Of a stretch of DNA of 64,000 bases, positions 36,779 to 45,461 are shown one piece after another; positions within the stretch are counted from its first letter, which is position 1, and each line of letters opens with the position of its first letter. The position numbers were made by a program, and so were the translations under genes. The stretch is taken from assembly GCF_002872475.1 (NCBI RefSeq), contig NZ_CP025682.1, forward strand, positions 1,984,001 to 2,048,000. Direction: 5' to 3'. The notes under the pieces were generated by a model that worked only from the letters and a program-made list of their open reading frames with translations, was not told the DNA's origin and did not search any database. Source of the DNA: Pseudazoarcus pumilus (GTDB lineage Bacteria; Pseudomonadota; Gammaproteobacteria; Burkholderiales; Rhodocyclaceae).

Positions 36779-38250
36779 GCAGCTTCTCCTTGAAGATCCG
36801 CTTCATCGGCGGTACCGCCGAAGCGCGGCAGGTAGTACGCAGCCAGCGCATCGCGACGCAGACGGCCATTGGCGGTTGCGAGGCCGTTGGCGGCGACAAA
36901 GGGTTCGTCCGCGCGCAGCCAGCGGTGCGCGCGCAGGTAGTCGGGCAGTTCGCGGTTGACCGCCTGCACGGCGGCGTCGAGTTCGTCGTCCGTGACATCC
37001 GGATGCGTCGGCACCAGTACGGCGACGTTGCGCGGCAAGGCCTCGCCATGCAGCCAGGCCTGGGCGATCGGTGCCTGCTGGCTGAGCTCCGCTTCGACCC
37101 ATTCGGGATCGACATTGCGGCCCCAGGCGGTGATGAACTGGTGCGTGCGACGCCCGAACAGGGTCAGGTAACCGTCATCGATGTGGCCCACATCACCGGT
37201 CGCCAGCCACTCACCCGAATGCGCTTCGCCCCCGACGTAGCCGAGCAGGTGCGGCCCACGCACCCACACCTCGCCGTCGTGCGCGATGCGCAGCTCACAT
37301 TGCGGCAGGGCGCGCCCGACCGTCCCGGGACGACGCCCAGCCGGGGTGTTCAGGCACACCACCGAAGCGCATTCGGACAACCCGTAGCCCTCGAATACGG
37401 GCACACCCAGCACCTCGGCACGCTGCAACAACGCTGGCGCGACCCGCGCCCCGCCGACCGCGACAAAGCGCAGCGAGTCAGGCAGCACGCCGCCACCCTC
37501 TGCGGCATCGACCAGCAGGCGCAGCAATTGCGGCATCAGGATCAGGCTGCCGGGGCGCTGACGCGACAGTGCGGCGAGCAGGCGCGCCGAGTCCATGCCT
37601 GCTCCGCCGGTGAAGCCGACCTCATGCAGGGGCGGCAGCACCACTTCGGCGCCGGCCAGCAGTGGCGCATAGACCCCGGCCACGTTCTCCAGCAACACGG
37701 CCAGCGGCAGCACGCACAGATGGCGACGTACGGCATCCGCAGGCGTGACACTGCGTACCCCGTCGGCCACCGCGAGCATGGCGGCGGCGGCGAGGCACAC
37801 GCCGCGTGGCTGGCCGGTCGTACCCGAGGTGTAGGTGATCTTGGACGTACCCGCCGGCAGGGGCGGCGGCCCAGCCACGGCACGGCCGAGGAGCCTGCCG
37901 ACGCGTCGCACGAAGCCGGCTGCCGCCCAGATCCGAGGGTTTTCCGTCACGACGGCATCGACCCCCGCGCTCTCGAGCACGTGGCGCACCTGGGCGGGCG
38001 AGAAGAACGGCGGCAAGGGCACAGAGACGCGCCCCCCGACGAGCAGCGCGAGATCCCACAGCACCCAGTCGATATCGTTGTCGAGCGCCAGCGCAACGCG
38101 CCGGCAATCGTGACGGCGCAGCAAAGCGGCACGGCGCGCGACCTGCTCGACGACCTGCGCGCCGCTCAGGCTGCGTTTGCCGCCGCGCAACACCGCGCGA
38201 TCGCCGCGGGCTGCGATCGCGGCGAGCAACATCTCAGGCGACGGCCGCAT
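36775..38250 (-). CDS. AMP-forming acyl ligase (ANL superfamily)
   Basis: The 491-residue adenylating enzyme has the P-loop TYTSGTTGQPRGV, GYGLSECASVV, and the hinge ATGDVGHIDDGYLTLFGRR. In the A10 motif the usual catalytic Lys appears as Arg (TANGRLRRDAL), so activity may be altered. No carrier-protein domain is attached. I chose the ATG at 38248-38250, which overlaps the upstream acyltransferase gene. It probably activates a fatty acid for the acyltransferase. Confidence 0.85.
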   Translation of the reverse strand: MRPSPEMLLAAIAARGDRAVLRGGKRSLSGAQVVEQVARRAALLRRHDCRRVALALDNDIDWVLWDLALLVGGRVSVPLPPFFSPAQVRHVLESAGVDAVVTENPRIWAAAGFVRRVGRLLGRAVAGPPPLPAGTSKITYTSGTTGQPRGVCLAAAAMLAVADGVRSVTPADAVRRHLCVLPLAVLLENVAGVYAPLLAGAEVVLPPLHEVGFTGGAGMDSARLLAALSRQRPGSLILMPQLLRLLVDAAEGGGVLPDSLRFVAVGGARVAPALLQRAEVLGVPVFEGYGLSECASVVCLNTPAGRRPGTVGRALPQCELRIAHDGEVWVRGPHLLGYVGGEAHSGEWLATGDVGHIDDGYLTLFGRRTHQFITAWGRNVDPEWVEAELSQQAPIAQAWLHGEALPRNVAVLVPTHPDVTDDELDAAVQAVNRELPDYLRAHRWLRADEPFVAANGLATANGRLRRDALAAYYLPRFGGTADEADLQGEAA

Positions 38251-38926
38251 GACAGCCTCCCGCCAAGATCGACTGCGGAGAATGTCCCAGCCGGCTGAAC
38301 ATGCCACGCGCACAAAGCACGTCGTACCCGGCGCGCACGCTGCCGGCCATGACCTGCGGCCGGCCATCGTAGTAGCTGCCCCAGTCGTCGCGCTCGTCGC
38401 CCATTCGTGCGGCATCGGCGGCACCAAGGACGTGGGGCGCGAGCGACAGGCGCCCGAAGCTGTTGGCCAGTTCGGCGGTGGCGGTAAATACCACCCACTC
38501 GAAGCCCTCGACGATCAGGAAATGGGTGAGCGCAACGATCAGCAAACGGGCATTGGCCTGCTCGCAGGCGGCCAGATTGCCGACCTCGACAATGCGCGAA
38601 CGCGCCGGACGCAGCCCGCAAGCGCGCTCGATGCCGGCCTCCACCGGCTGATCCAGATAGCGCTCGAGAAACAGCGCGTCGTCGCCGGCCACGCGCAGAC
38701 CGACCGCTGCGTGCAGTCGGCCGCAGGCCTCGCACAGGCCGAACAGCTCGGGCATGAAGCGGCGCACGCGCGCGCCATGACGAACAGCGAAACGGTGCGC
38801 GATGAAAGCTTCGGCTGCGCGCCGTTGTGCCGCCGCACGATGCTGCGGCATGCGCCGAAACTCCAGCGGCCACGGATCGCCGATGCGGGCCAGCGCGCTT
38901 GACGCCTGCGTCTGTGTGCACTCCAT
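38234..38926 (-). CDS. Thermostable hemolysin-family protein (LuxI/GNAT-like acyltransferase fold)
   Basis: The 230-residue protein matches the T_hemolysin family (PF12261) named after Vibrio delta-VPH. These proteins have a GNAT/autoinducer-synthase-like fold; hemolytic activity is not established for most. Recognisable segments are FIAHRFAVRHGARVRRFMPELFG, EVGNLAACEQANARLL and a C-terminal SRLGHSPQSILAGG. It lacks a signal peptide. A strong AGGAGG site precedes the ATG. As the first gene of the operon, upstream of an acyl ligase, it is a candidate N-acyltransferase. Confidence 0.83.
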   Translation of the reverse strand: MECTQTQASSALARIGDPWPLEFRRMPQHRAAAQRRAAEAFIAHRFAVRHGARVRRFMPELFGLCEACGRLHAAVGLRVAGDDALFLERYLDQPVEAGIERACGLRPARSRIVEVGNLAACEQANARLLIVALTHFLIVEGFEWVVFTATAELANSFGRLSLAPHVLGAADAARMGDERDDWGSYYDGRPQVMAGSVRAGYDVLCARGMFSRLGHSPQSILAGGCHAAVA

Positions 38927-38971
38927 GAAGACCTCCTGCGTTGATTGCGCAGGCGATTCTTCATGGGCCGG

Positions 38972-38988
38972 CTTAAGACAAGCTTAAG
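38972..38988 (-). promoter_or_regulatory. QseB/PmrA-type box upstream of the acyltransferase operon
   Basis: CTTAAG-N5-CTTAAG, two half-sites 11 bp apart, is the exact architecture bound by PmrA/QseB-type regulators. It lies 46 bp upstream of the first start codon and would overlap or flank the -35. The response regulator of that subfamily is encoded in the same operon. Confidence 0.7.
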
Positions 38989-39042
38989 TGTGCTGGCTGG
39001 CGATCAGGGCGTGCGCCTCAAGGGCGGCGCGAACTTCGACCT

Positions 39043-40284
39043 TCAGCCACCGAGGTCGGCCATGCGCCGTTCGATATGTCGCCGCTCGGCGCCCTGACGC
39101 GTCAGCCTGAGCGCCCTGTGCCACGCGGCGAGCGCCGCGTCGCGTTCCCCGAGGCGCGCGCACAGTTCGCCGCGGGCAGCGTGCGCGAGTGCGTACTCAC
39201 GCAGTTCTCCGCGCGCGAGCAGCTCATCGATCAACGCCAGACCGGCCTGCGGCCCGTCGCGCATGGCCACGGCCACGGCGCGGTTGAGCTCCACCACCGG
39301 CGAGGGATCGACGCGCAGCAATACGTCGTACAGAGCGACGATCTGCGCCCAGTCGGTGTCCTCGGCACGACGCGCCTCGGCATGTACGGCGGCGATCGCC
39401 GCCTGCAGGCAATAGGGGCCGAAACGGCGCGAGGCGAGCGCGGCCTCGACCAGCGCGCAGCCTTCGCGGATCAGTTCCGCATCCCAGCGATCCCGGTCCT
39501 GTTCGTCCAGAGGCACCAGATTGCCGGCCGCGTCGGTACGCGCGCCGCGCCGCGACTCATGCAGCAACATCAGCGCCAGCAGGCCGACCGCCTCGGGCTC
39601 GGGCAGCAGCCGTAGCAGCCCACGCGCCAGGCGGATGGCCTCGCGGCACAGCTCGCCGCGTGTCAGCTCGTCGCCGTCGGTGGCGGCATAGCCTTCGTTG
39701 AACACTAGGTAGATCACGCGCAAGACGCTCGCCAGACGCTCGGGCAGTTCCGCCGCGCCCGGCACTTCATAGGGAATGCGCGCGTCGCGGATCTTGGCCT
39801 TGGCGCGCACGATGCGCTGCGCCAGTGTCGGCGCGGGCACGAGGAAAGCCCGTGCAACCTGCTCGGTAGCCAGCCCGCACACCTCGCGCAGCGTCAACGC
39901 TACCTGTGCGTCCGGCGCCAGTGCGGGGTGGCAGCAAGTGAAGATCAGGCGCAACTCATCGTCTTCGAGCAGTGCGGCGTCCGGGTCAGACGATGATTCG
40001 GATGCCGGATAGACGTGCGCGTCGGGCTCGTCGAGTGGCTCGAAGCGACGCTGGCGACGGATGCTGTCGACCGCCCGGAAGCGCCCGGTCGACACCAGCC
40101 AGGCGACCGGATTGCCCGGCACGCCGTCGCGCGGCCATTGCTCGAGGGCGGCGCGGAAGGCTTCATGCAATGCCTCCTCGGCCGTGTCGAAATCGCCCAG
40201 CAGGCGGATCAGCGTGGCCAGCACGCGACGCGATTCGGCCCGCCAGACGGCCTCGACGGCGTCGCGTGCAGCCTCATCGAACAT
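39043..40284 (-). CDS. ECF42-type (SigJ-like) RNA polymerase sigma factor
   Basis: The 413-residue protein has sigma-2 and sigma-4 regions (about residues 12-175). A long C-terminal TPR-like extension (about 190-410) is the hallmark of ECF42 (DUF6596-type) sigma factors. These have no anti-sigma factor; the extension controls activity. The upstream gene, 4 nt away, encodes the typical DGPF/YCII partner. The pair is transcribed from a candidate ECF42 promoter at 40662-40688. Confidence 0.9.
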   Translation of the reverse strand: MFDEAARDAVEAVWRAESRRVLATLIRLLGDFDTAEEALHEAFRAALEQWPRDGVPGNPVAWLVSTGRFRAVDSIRRQRRFEPLDEPDAHVYPASESSSDPDAALLEDDELRLIFTCCHPALAPDAQVALTLREVCGLATEQVARAFLVPAPTLAQRIVRAKAKIRDARIPYEVPGAAELPERLASVLRVIYLVFNEGYAATDGDELTRGELCREAIRLARGLLRLLPEPEAVGLLALMLLHESRRGARTDAAGNLVPLDEQDRDRWDAELIREGCALVEAALASRRFGPYCLQAAIAAVHAEARRAEDTDWAQIVALYDVLLRVDPSPVVELNRAVAVAMRDGPQAGLALIDELLARGELREYALAHAARGELCARLGERDAALAAWHRALRLTRQGAERRHIERRMADLGG

Positions 40285-40288
40285 CGCT

Positions 40289-40624
40289 TCAGTCGGGCTG
40301 CAGTTCGCGGATCGGGCGCACCTCGATGCTGCCGATCTGCGCCGGGGGAATGCCAGCGGCGACGCGGATGGCGTCGTTCAGATCCGCCGCCTCGATCAGA
40401 TAGAAGCCGGCAAGCTGCTCGCGCGTCTCGGCAAACGGGCCATCGGTGACCGAAACCTTGGCGTTGCGCACGCGCACCGTGGTGGCCGCCTCGACCGGCT
40501 GCAGCGCCTGTCCGGCGATGAAATGACCGCTGGCGACGAGTTTTTCGACATAGTCCATGCAGTGGCGGTCGCGCTGCTCGCGCATCAATGCTTCCTCGCC
40601 ATAGACCAGACACAGGTATTTCAT
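40289..40624 (-). CDS. YCII-related DGPF-domain protein
   Basis: The 111-residue protein carries the DGPF signature in [21 protein letters not shown]. These small proteins are the main conserved targets and partners of ECF42 sigma factors; their biochemical role is unknown. It is co-transcribed with the sigma factor gene. Confidence 0.9.
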   Translation of the reverse strand: MKYLCLVYGEEALMREQRDRHCMDYVEKLVASGHFIAGQALQPVEAATTVRVRNAKVSVTDGPFAETREQLAGFYLIEAADLNDAIRVAAGIPPAQIGSIEVRPIRELQPD

Positions 40625-40660
40625 GGTGATCTCCGCTGCTTCGAGCCGCTCCCGTATGCT

Positions 40661-40688
40661 TGTCGAACCGGGGCCGCCGATTTCGACA
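40661..40688. promoter_or_regulatory. Palindromic, bidirectional ECF42-type promoter
   Basis: On both strands the sequence reads TGTCGA-N17-CGAC. TTGTCGAA and TTCGACAA form an 8-bp inverted repeat. The ECF42 consensus I recall is TGTCGA at -35 with CGA(T/C)-type -10. It would fire leftward into the DGPF and sigma genes and rightward into the DUF3820 gene. Confidence 0.65.
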
Positions 40689-40709
40689 ATGACTGCAAAC
40701 TTCGCCGCG

Positions 40710-40952
40710 ATGAATCCCGAAGACCTCGAACTGCTGCTGACCCGCCAGATGCCCTACGGCAAGTACAAGGGCCGGATCATCGCCGATCTGCCGGGCCACT
40801 ACCTGAACTGGTTCGCCCGCGAAGGGTTCCCCAAGGGCGAGATCGGCCGGCTGCTCGCACTGATGCACGAACTCGACCACAACGGCCTCGCCCCCCTGCT
40901 CGACCCGCTGCGCAGACGCCGGTCCTATCTCGACCCCATGTCAGATCGATGA
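40710..40952 (+). CDS. DUF3820 family small protein
   Basis: The 80-residue protein matches DUF3820 (MPYGKYKGRIIADLPGHYLNWFAREGFPKGEIGRLLALMHELD), a family with no firm function. I chose the ATG at 40710 because an ATG at 40689 would abut the candidate ECF promoter. It may belong to the ECF42 regulon. Its last 12 nt overlap the LysR gene tail-to-tail. Confidence 0.8.
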   Translation: MNPEDLELLLTRQMPYGKYKGRIIADLPGHYLNWFAREGFPKGEIGRLLALMHELDHNGLAPLLDPLRRRRSYLDPMSDR

Positions 40953-41897
40953 CGCGTTCGCTGCAAGTTCGTCGCGCAGGAAGTCGCGGAACACGCGCAC
41001 GCGCGCCGGCGCATCGCGCCCGGCGAGGCTGATCGCGAAAAGCCGCGCGTCGGCCACGCGCCAGTCAGGCAGGATGCGCAGCAGCTGACCCGCGTTGACC
41101 GCCTGCGCTGCCACCGGCGCCGGAATCCGCGCGATGCCGCCCCCGGCCACGGCAAGCCGCAAGGCGCTGGCGAAATCCGAACAGCGCACCGGCGCACGCG
41201 CGGTGACCGTCTCGCGCCTTCCCTTTCCGTCGCGCAGTTCGAAGTGCAGTGCCGCGCCCCCCGCGGACGAGGCGATCAGCGCATGCGCCGCCAGATCGGC
41301 CGGCAGCATCGGCGCGGCGCGATCCGCGAGGTAGTCCGGTGCAGCGTACAGGTCTATGCTGAACGCAACCAGCACCGAAGCGCGATAACCCATGTCCGGC
41401 AATTCCCCGGGCGTCGCTCGCAAGGCCAGATCGATGCGGTTGGCGGCCAGATCGAGCGAAGCGTCGTCAAGCAACAGTTCCACGGTGATGCCCGGGTGCA
41501 GCGCACGAAAGCGCACCAGCAAGGGGGGCAACACGTCCATGCCGAAATCCACCGGCGCGGTCACGCGCAGATGGCCGCGCGGCTCGGCGCGCGACGCATG
41601 CGCGGCTTCCATGGCGTCGTCGAGCAGGCGCAGCGATTCGCGTGCGCGCTCGAAGAAGGCCGTGCCTTCCTCGGTCGGTGAAACCGCGCGCGGCGTACGC
41701 GCCAGCAAGGCCACGCCCAGGCGCCTTTCCAGGCGCGACACACGCCGGCTGACCGAGCCCTTGGTCTCGCCCAGCAGCCGCGCCGCGGCCGACACGGTAC
41801 CGAACTCGACCACCGCGCAAAACGCGCGCACGTCCTCGAGTGCCCCGCCAAAGGTTTCTGTTTCATCAACCATGAGTTGCATATTAGCCGTCTTCAC
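40941..41897 (-). CDS. LysR-family transcriptional regulator
   Basis: The 318-residue protein has an N-terminal winged HTH (about residues 20-80: LEDVRAFCAVVEFGTVSAAARLLGETKGSVSRRVSRLERRLG) and a type 2 periplasmic-binding-like effector domain. It is divergent from doxX with a 68-bp gap. It therefore probably controls the doxX/dioxygenase genes. The effector is unknown. Confidence 0.9.
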   Translation of the reverse strand: MKTANMQLMVDETETFGGALEDVRAFCAVVEFGTVSAAARLLGETKGSVSRRVSRLERRLGVALLARTPRAVSPTEEGTAFFERARESLRLLDDAMEAAHASRAEPRGHLRVTAPVDFGMDVLPPLLVRFRALHPGITVELLLDDASLDLAANRIDLALRATPGELPDMGYRASVLVAFSIDLYAAPDYLADRAAPMLPADLAAHALIASSAGGAALHFELRDGKGRRETVTARAPVRCSDFASALRLAVAGGGIARIPAPVAAQAVNAGQLLRILPDWRVADARLFAISLAGRDAPARVRVFRDFLRDELAANASSI

Positions 41898-41965
41898 GCC
41901 ATTTCAGAACCGACGCATCATGCACTCCAGCAACACATAAGAATCTTTCCCCCAAGGAGAAACAG

Positions 41966-42424
41966 ATGAGCACCAACAATTCCGCACTGGCCGGCATCGG
42001 CCGCAGTCTCGACAATCTCGCGCCGCTGGCCTGGCCCATCGTGCGCATCACCACCGGCCTGCTGCTGATGCCACATGGCGCCCAGAAGCTGTTCGGCTGG
42101 TTCGGCGGCCACGGACTGGAGGCCACCGGCCAGTTCTTCGCCGGCAGCCTCGGGCTGGAGCCCGGCATCGTGTTCGCCTTCCTGGCCGGCTTCGTCGAGT
42201 TCTTCGGCGGCCTCGCGCTGGTGCTGGGCCTGCTCACCCGCCCGGCCGCACTGGGCGTGGCGGTGCTGATGGGCGTGGCGATGACGGTGCACATCCCCAA
42301 CGGCTTCTTCTGGAGCGCCGGCGGCTACGAGTACCCGTTGATGTGGGGCCTGCTGGCCGTGGCGATCTTCCTGCGCGGCGGCGCCGAGGCTTCGCTGGAC
42401 CGCAAGTTCGGCCTGCCCTTCTGA
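41966..42424 (+). CDS. DoxX family membrane protein
   Basis: The 152-residue protein has four hydrophobic helices and the DoxX pattern (RITTGLLLMPHGAQKLFGWFGGHGL, FLAGFVEFFGGLALVLGLLTRPAALGVAVLM). Family members are linked to redox stress and thiol or quinone chemistry. An AAGGAG site precedes the ATG. It lies upstream of a dioxygenase, with a hairpin between them. Confidence 0.88.
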   Translation: MSTNNSALAGIGRSLDNLAPLAWPIVRITTGLLLMPHGAQKLFGWFGGHGLEATGQFFAGSLGLEPGIVFAFLAGFVEFFGGLALVLGLLTRPAALGVAVLMGVAMTVHIPNGFFWSAGGYEYPLMWGLLAVAIFLRGGAEASLDRKFGLPF

Positions 42425-42443
42425 GTCTTGCCCGCGCCAACCA

Positions 42444-42468
42444 CAAGGCCCGGCGCGTCCGGGCCTTG
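42444..42468 (+). terminator. Hairpin between doxX and the dioxygenase gene
   Basis: CAAGGCCCGG and CCGGGCCTTG form a perfect 10-bp stem followed by TTCATTC. It may be a partial terminator, leaving the dioxygenase less expressed. Confidence 0.6.
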
Positions 42469-42487
42469 TTCATTCAAGGAGTCTGCA

Positions 42488-43300
42488 ATGAACCAAACCG
42501 AACGCTTGCCCACGCTGTTCATCCCCCACGGCGGCGGCCCCTGCTTCTTCATGGACTGGAACCCGCCACACGCGTGGGACCGCATGGCCGAATGGCTGCG
42601 CGCCGTGCCGCGACTCGTCGGCCAGCGCCCGCGCGCCGTGCTGGTGATATCGGCGCACTGGGAAGCGCCGGCCTTCACCGTCAATGCGCGCGAGCACCAC
42701 GAACTGCTCTTCGACTACTACGGCTTTCCGGAACATACCTACCAGCTGCAGTGGCCGGCACGCGGCGATGCCGCGCTGGCCGAGCGCACCAAGACGCTGC
42801 TGACGGAAGCCGGCCTGCCGGTTGCACGCGACGACTCACGCGGGCTGGATCACGGCGTGTTCATCCCCTTCATGCTGATCGACCCGCGGGCAGAGACTCC
42901 GGTGGTGCAGCTGTCGCTGCGTGAAGGTCTGGACCCGGCCGAGCATCTGGCCATGGGCCGTGCGCTCGCACCGCTCCGCGACGAGGGCGTGCTGATCGTC
43001 GGCACCGGCATGAGCTTTCACAACATGGGACGCTTTCGCCGCGACAACGCGGTGCTGGACGCCGATTCGGTGACCTTCGACGACTGGCTCACGCAGGCCG
43101 TCACACAGCCGGCCGCGGCGCGCACGCAGGCACTGGCGAAATGGGAGCAGGCGCCTTCGGCACGCGCGTCGCACCCTGAAGAAGAACACCTGTTGCCGCT
43201 GCAGGTGGTGGCCGGTGCGGCAGGCGAGGACGCAGGCAGGCAGGCGCTGTCCGACCGCGTGCTCGGAAGCGCGCAGTCGGCCTACGTGTTCGGCGGGTGA
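42488..43300 (+). CDS. LigB/DODA-type extradiol ring-cleavage dioxygenase
   Basis: The 270-residue protein belongs to the class III extradiol dioxygenase (DODA/YgiD) family. It shows TLFIPHGGGPCFFMDW, VISAHWEA, DHGVFIPFMLIDP and GTGMSFHNMG, which provide the metal and acid-base histidines. A strong AAGGAG site precedes the ATG at 42488. Such LysR/DoxX/DODA clusters are common in proteobacteria. The substrate is unknown. Confidence 0.9.
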   Translation: MNQTERLPTLFIPHGGGPCFFMDWNPPHAWDRMAEWLRAVPRLVGQRPRAVLVISAHWEAPAFTVNAREHHELLFDYYGFPEHTYQLQWPARGDAALAERTKTLLTEAGLPVARDDSRGLDHGVFIPFMLIDPRAETPVVQLSLREGLDPAEHLAMGRALAPLRDEGVLIVGTGMSFHNMGRFRRDNAVLDADSVTFDDWLTQAVTQPAAARTQALAKWEQAPSARASHPEEEHLLPLQVVAGAAGEDAGRQALSDRVLGSAQSAYVFGG

Positions 43301-43419
43301 TTCAGGGCCGGTGCGTGGCGACGATCAACTGGCAGGAATACAGCCGCACGGCATGATCGAAGAGGTCAGCGCACGCATGCCCGCATGCGAGGGCCTGGGC
43401 CGCGGAAGGCAGCGCACGC

Positions 43420-43761
43420 TTAGGAACGCCGCATCAGCGCGATCGCCGGCCAGGCAAGCGCAGCAACGAGTCCGCCGCAGGCAGCAGCCAGCCCGATCAG
43501 CGTCGCCCAGTCTACCCAGTAGCCCATCTCGCCAAGGGAAGACCGCGTCAGCCCCGGCAGCAGGAAGAAGCCGATCACCAGCACGATCACGCCCAGGACG
43601 ACCGCCGGCATGAGGGCACGCCGAAATGCACCGCGCGCGAACACCAGCGCCAGCACGAACAGACCTACCAGCACCACCCCGTAGCCGATCAGCAGCGGCA
43701 GCGGCAGCGCCGTGAGCGCGATCTCGAAGAAGATGTTCAGTCCAAGCCAGATCTCGTACAT
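43420..43761 (-). CDS. DUF5368-like small membrane protein
   Basis: The 113-residue protein has three to four hydrophobic segments (about residues 5-22, 24-43, 52-70 and 88-108). It resembles the DUF5368 family that accompanies FAD oxidoreductases. It lies 12 nt downstream of such a gene here. It may anchor that enzyme to the membrane, which is inference only. Confidence 0.7.
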   Translation of the reverse strand: MYEIWLGLNIFFEIALTALPLPLLIGYGVVLVGLFVLALVFARGAFRRALMPAVVLGVIVLVIGFFLLPGLTRSSLGEMGYWVDWATLIGLAAACGGLVAALAWPAIALMRRS

Positions 43762-43773
43762 GTCGCATTCTCC

Positions 43774-45126
43774 TCACACGCGGCCCTTGATGACCGCCAT
43801 GTAGGCGGGCTTGAGCATGTAGCACTTCATCAGCCAGGCAAAGTAGCTGTCCTGCAGCGGATCGATCATCGGCAGCGACGGCGTGAGCCGGTTCTCGTAG
43901 TCGAACTCGATGAGCAGCGCCGAGCCTTCGCGCAGCAGCAACGGGCAGGAGGTGTAGCCGTCGAAGATCTCGGACGGCTCGCGTCCGGCGATCACATCGA
44001 TCAGATTGGTGGCGACGATGGGCGCGCTCTTCTTCACCGTTGCCGCGGTCTTGCCCTTGGCCGTGCCGTTGATGTCGCCCAGGCCGAATACATTTGGAAA
44101 GCGGCGGTGACGCAGCGTCTTCGGGTCCACCTCCAGCCAGCCACCGGCGGCAAAACCGCCCTCCTGCCAGGCCAGCGCGCTGCTCTTGACGGCGTCGGGG
44201 GCGCGCATCGGCGGAACGACGTGGATGAAGTCGTAATCGATCTCGCTGCGCTCGCTCTCCGGGCTGACCACGGTGGCGCGCTGCGCGCCGATGTCCACCC
44301 CCACCAACTTGCTGTTGAACTCGACGTCGATGCCCAGCGCGTCCCAGCGTTTGAGCACTTCCTCGTTGATGCGCGGCACGCTGAAGACGTTGCCGAGCGC
44401 AGAGTGGAAACGGATGGTGGAGGCCTCGCGCGTGCCGGCCTGACGCAGGCGGTCGGCCAGCATGAAGGTCATCTTCAGCGGCGCGCCGGCGCACTTGAGC
44501 GCCGTGGCCGGCAGGGTCATCAGCGCATTGCCCCCCTTCTGGCGGAAGGCGTCCATCGCGCGCCAGCTCGCCTGCGCGGCCTCGGGACCGGGATACACGC
44601 TGGCCAGGCCGTTGCGACCGATGGCGGACACATCCATGCCCTCGATGGCATCGAAGTCCATCGCCAGGCCGGTGGCGACAACCAGATAGTCGTACCCGAT
44701 GCGCCGGCCGCTGTCGGTGACCACCACGTTGGCCTCTGGATCGAACTCGGCGACCATCTCGCGCACCCACTCGACCCCGGTCGGCATCAGGTCGGCATTG
44801 CGGTCGCTCACCTTGGCCACGTTCCACACGCCGGTCGCCACCAGCGTGTAGCCTGGCTGGTAGTTGTGTATTTCCTTGCGGTCGACCACCGTGATGGTCG
44901 CACCGTCGAGCTCGCGAGACAGGCGCGAGGCAATCGCCAAACCGCCCAGGCCGCTGCCGGCAATGACGATTCGTGCGGCCGTCTTCAACGCAGCCCCTGC
45001 TGAACGCGGCGCAAGCGCAGTGCCGCCCGCAGCCAGCCACGGTGCCGCCACGGCGCCTAGCAGCAAACGACGACGCCCGTCGTCCGGCACCTGCTCACAC
45101 GGCTTCACATGCTCCGAGTCGGACAT
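43774..45126 (-). CDS. Tat-exported FAD oxidoreductase, sulfide:quinone oxidoreductase / flavocytochrome c-like
   Basis: The 450-residue protein has a twin-arginine signal (RRRLLLGAVAAPWLAAGG). The FAD motif IVIAGSGLGGLAIASRLSRE follows. Two cysteines lie in the SQR-like positions TALKCAGAPLK and GYTSCPLL, along with a second FAD motif FGLGDINGTAKGKTAATV. These features fit SQR or the flavoprotein of flavocytochrome c sulfide dehydrogenase. Proximity to aioBA is suggestive, but no role in arsenic metabolism is shown. I chose the ATG at 45124-45126. Confidence 0.8.
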   Translation of the reverse strand: MSDSEHVKPCEQVPDDGRRRLLLGAVAAPWLAAGGTALAPRSAGAALKTAARIVIAGSGLGGLAIASRLSRELDGATITVVDRKEIHNYQPGYTLVATGVWNVAKVSDRNADLMPTGVEWVREMVAEFDPEANVVVTDSGRRIGYDYLVVATGLAMDFDAIEGMDVSAIGRNGLASVYPGPEAAQASWRAMDAFRQKGGNALMTLPATALKCAGAPLKMTFMLADRLRQAGTREASTIRFHSALGNVFSVPRINEEVLKRWDALGIDVEFNSKLVGVDIGAQRATVVSPESERSEIDYDFIHVVPPMRAPDAVKSSALAWQEGGFAAGGWLEVDPKTLRHRRFPNVFGLGDINGTAKGKTAATVKKSAPIVATNLIDVIAGREPSEIFDGYTSCPLLLREGSALLIEFDYENRLTPSLPMIDPLQDSYFAWLMKCYMLKPAYMAVIKGRV

Positions 45127-45461
45127 GGCTCTATTCTCCAAGGGATTCGCCGACTTGGACTTTAGGCTACGCGACACAGGCACGATTTGCGCTGGATCAA
45201 AGGTGCCGCAGGAACTCGGCCAGTGGCAAGCCCCGCGCGAAGAGGTCAAACTCGCCGTCGCTGGCCGAGGCAGGTCGAATTGGGGCATAGTGGATCGAGA
45301 CGGCGCCTGACGATGCACACCACACTTCCCGAGCCGGGTTCACGATGAATCAACATCGCCGAGGCCGACCCGGCCGAGCGCGAGCGCATGCGCGGCGCAC
45401 GTACCTGAACCAGACACCGCGAAACACCCGCGGATCGCGCCTGGCGACCCGCGAGCGGACA
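45127..45461. other. 335-bp intergenic region with an FNR-like half-perfect box
   Basis: No gene is supported here. On the minus strand TTGATCCAGCGCAA (45187-45200) resembles TTGAT-N4-ATCAA at 8 of 10 positions. It lies 61 bp upstream of the FAD oxidoreductase start. No hairpin with a T-run is evident after aioA. Confidence 0.4.
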
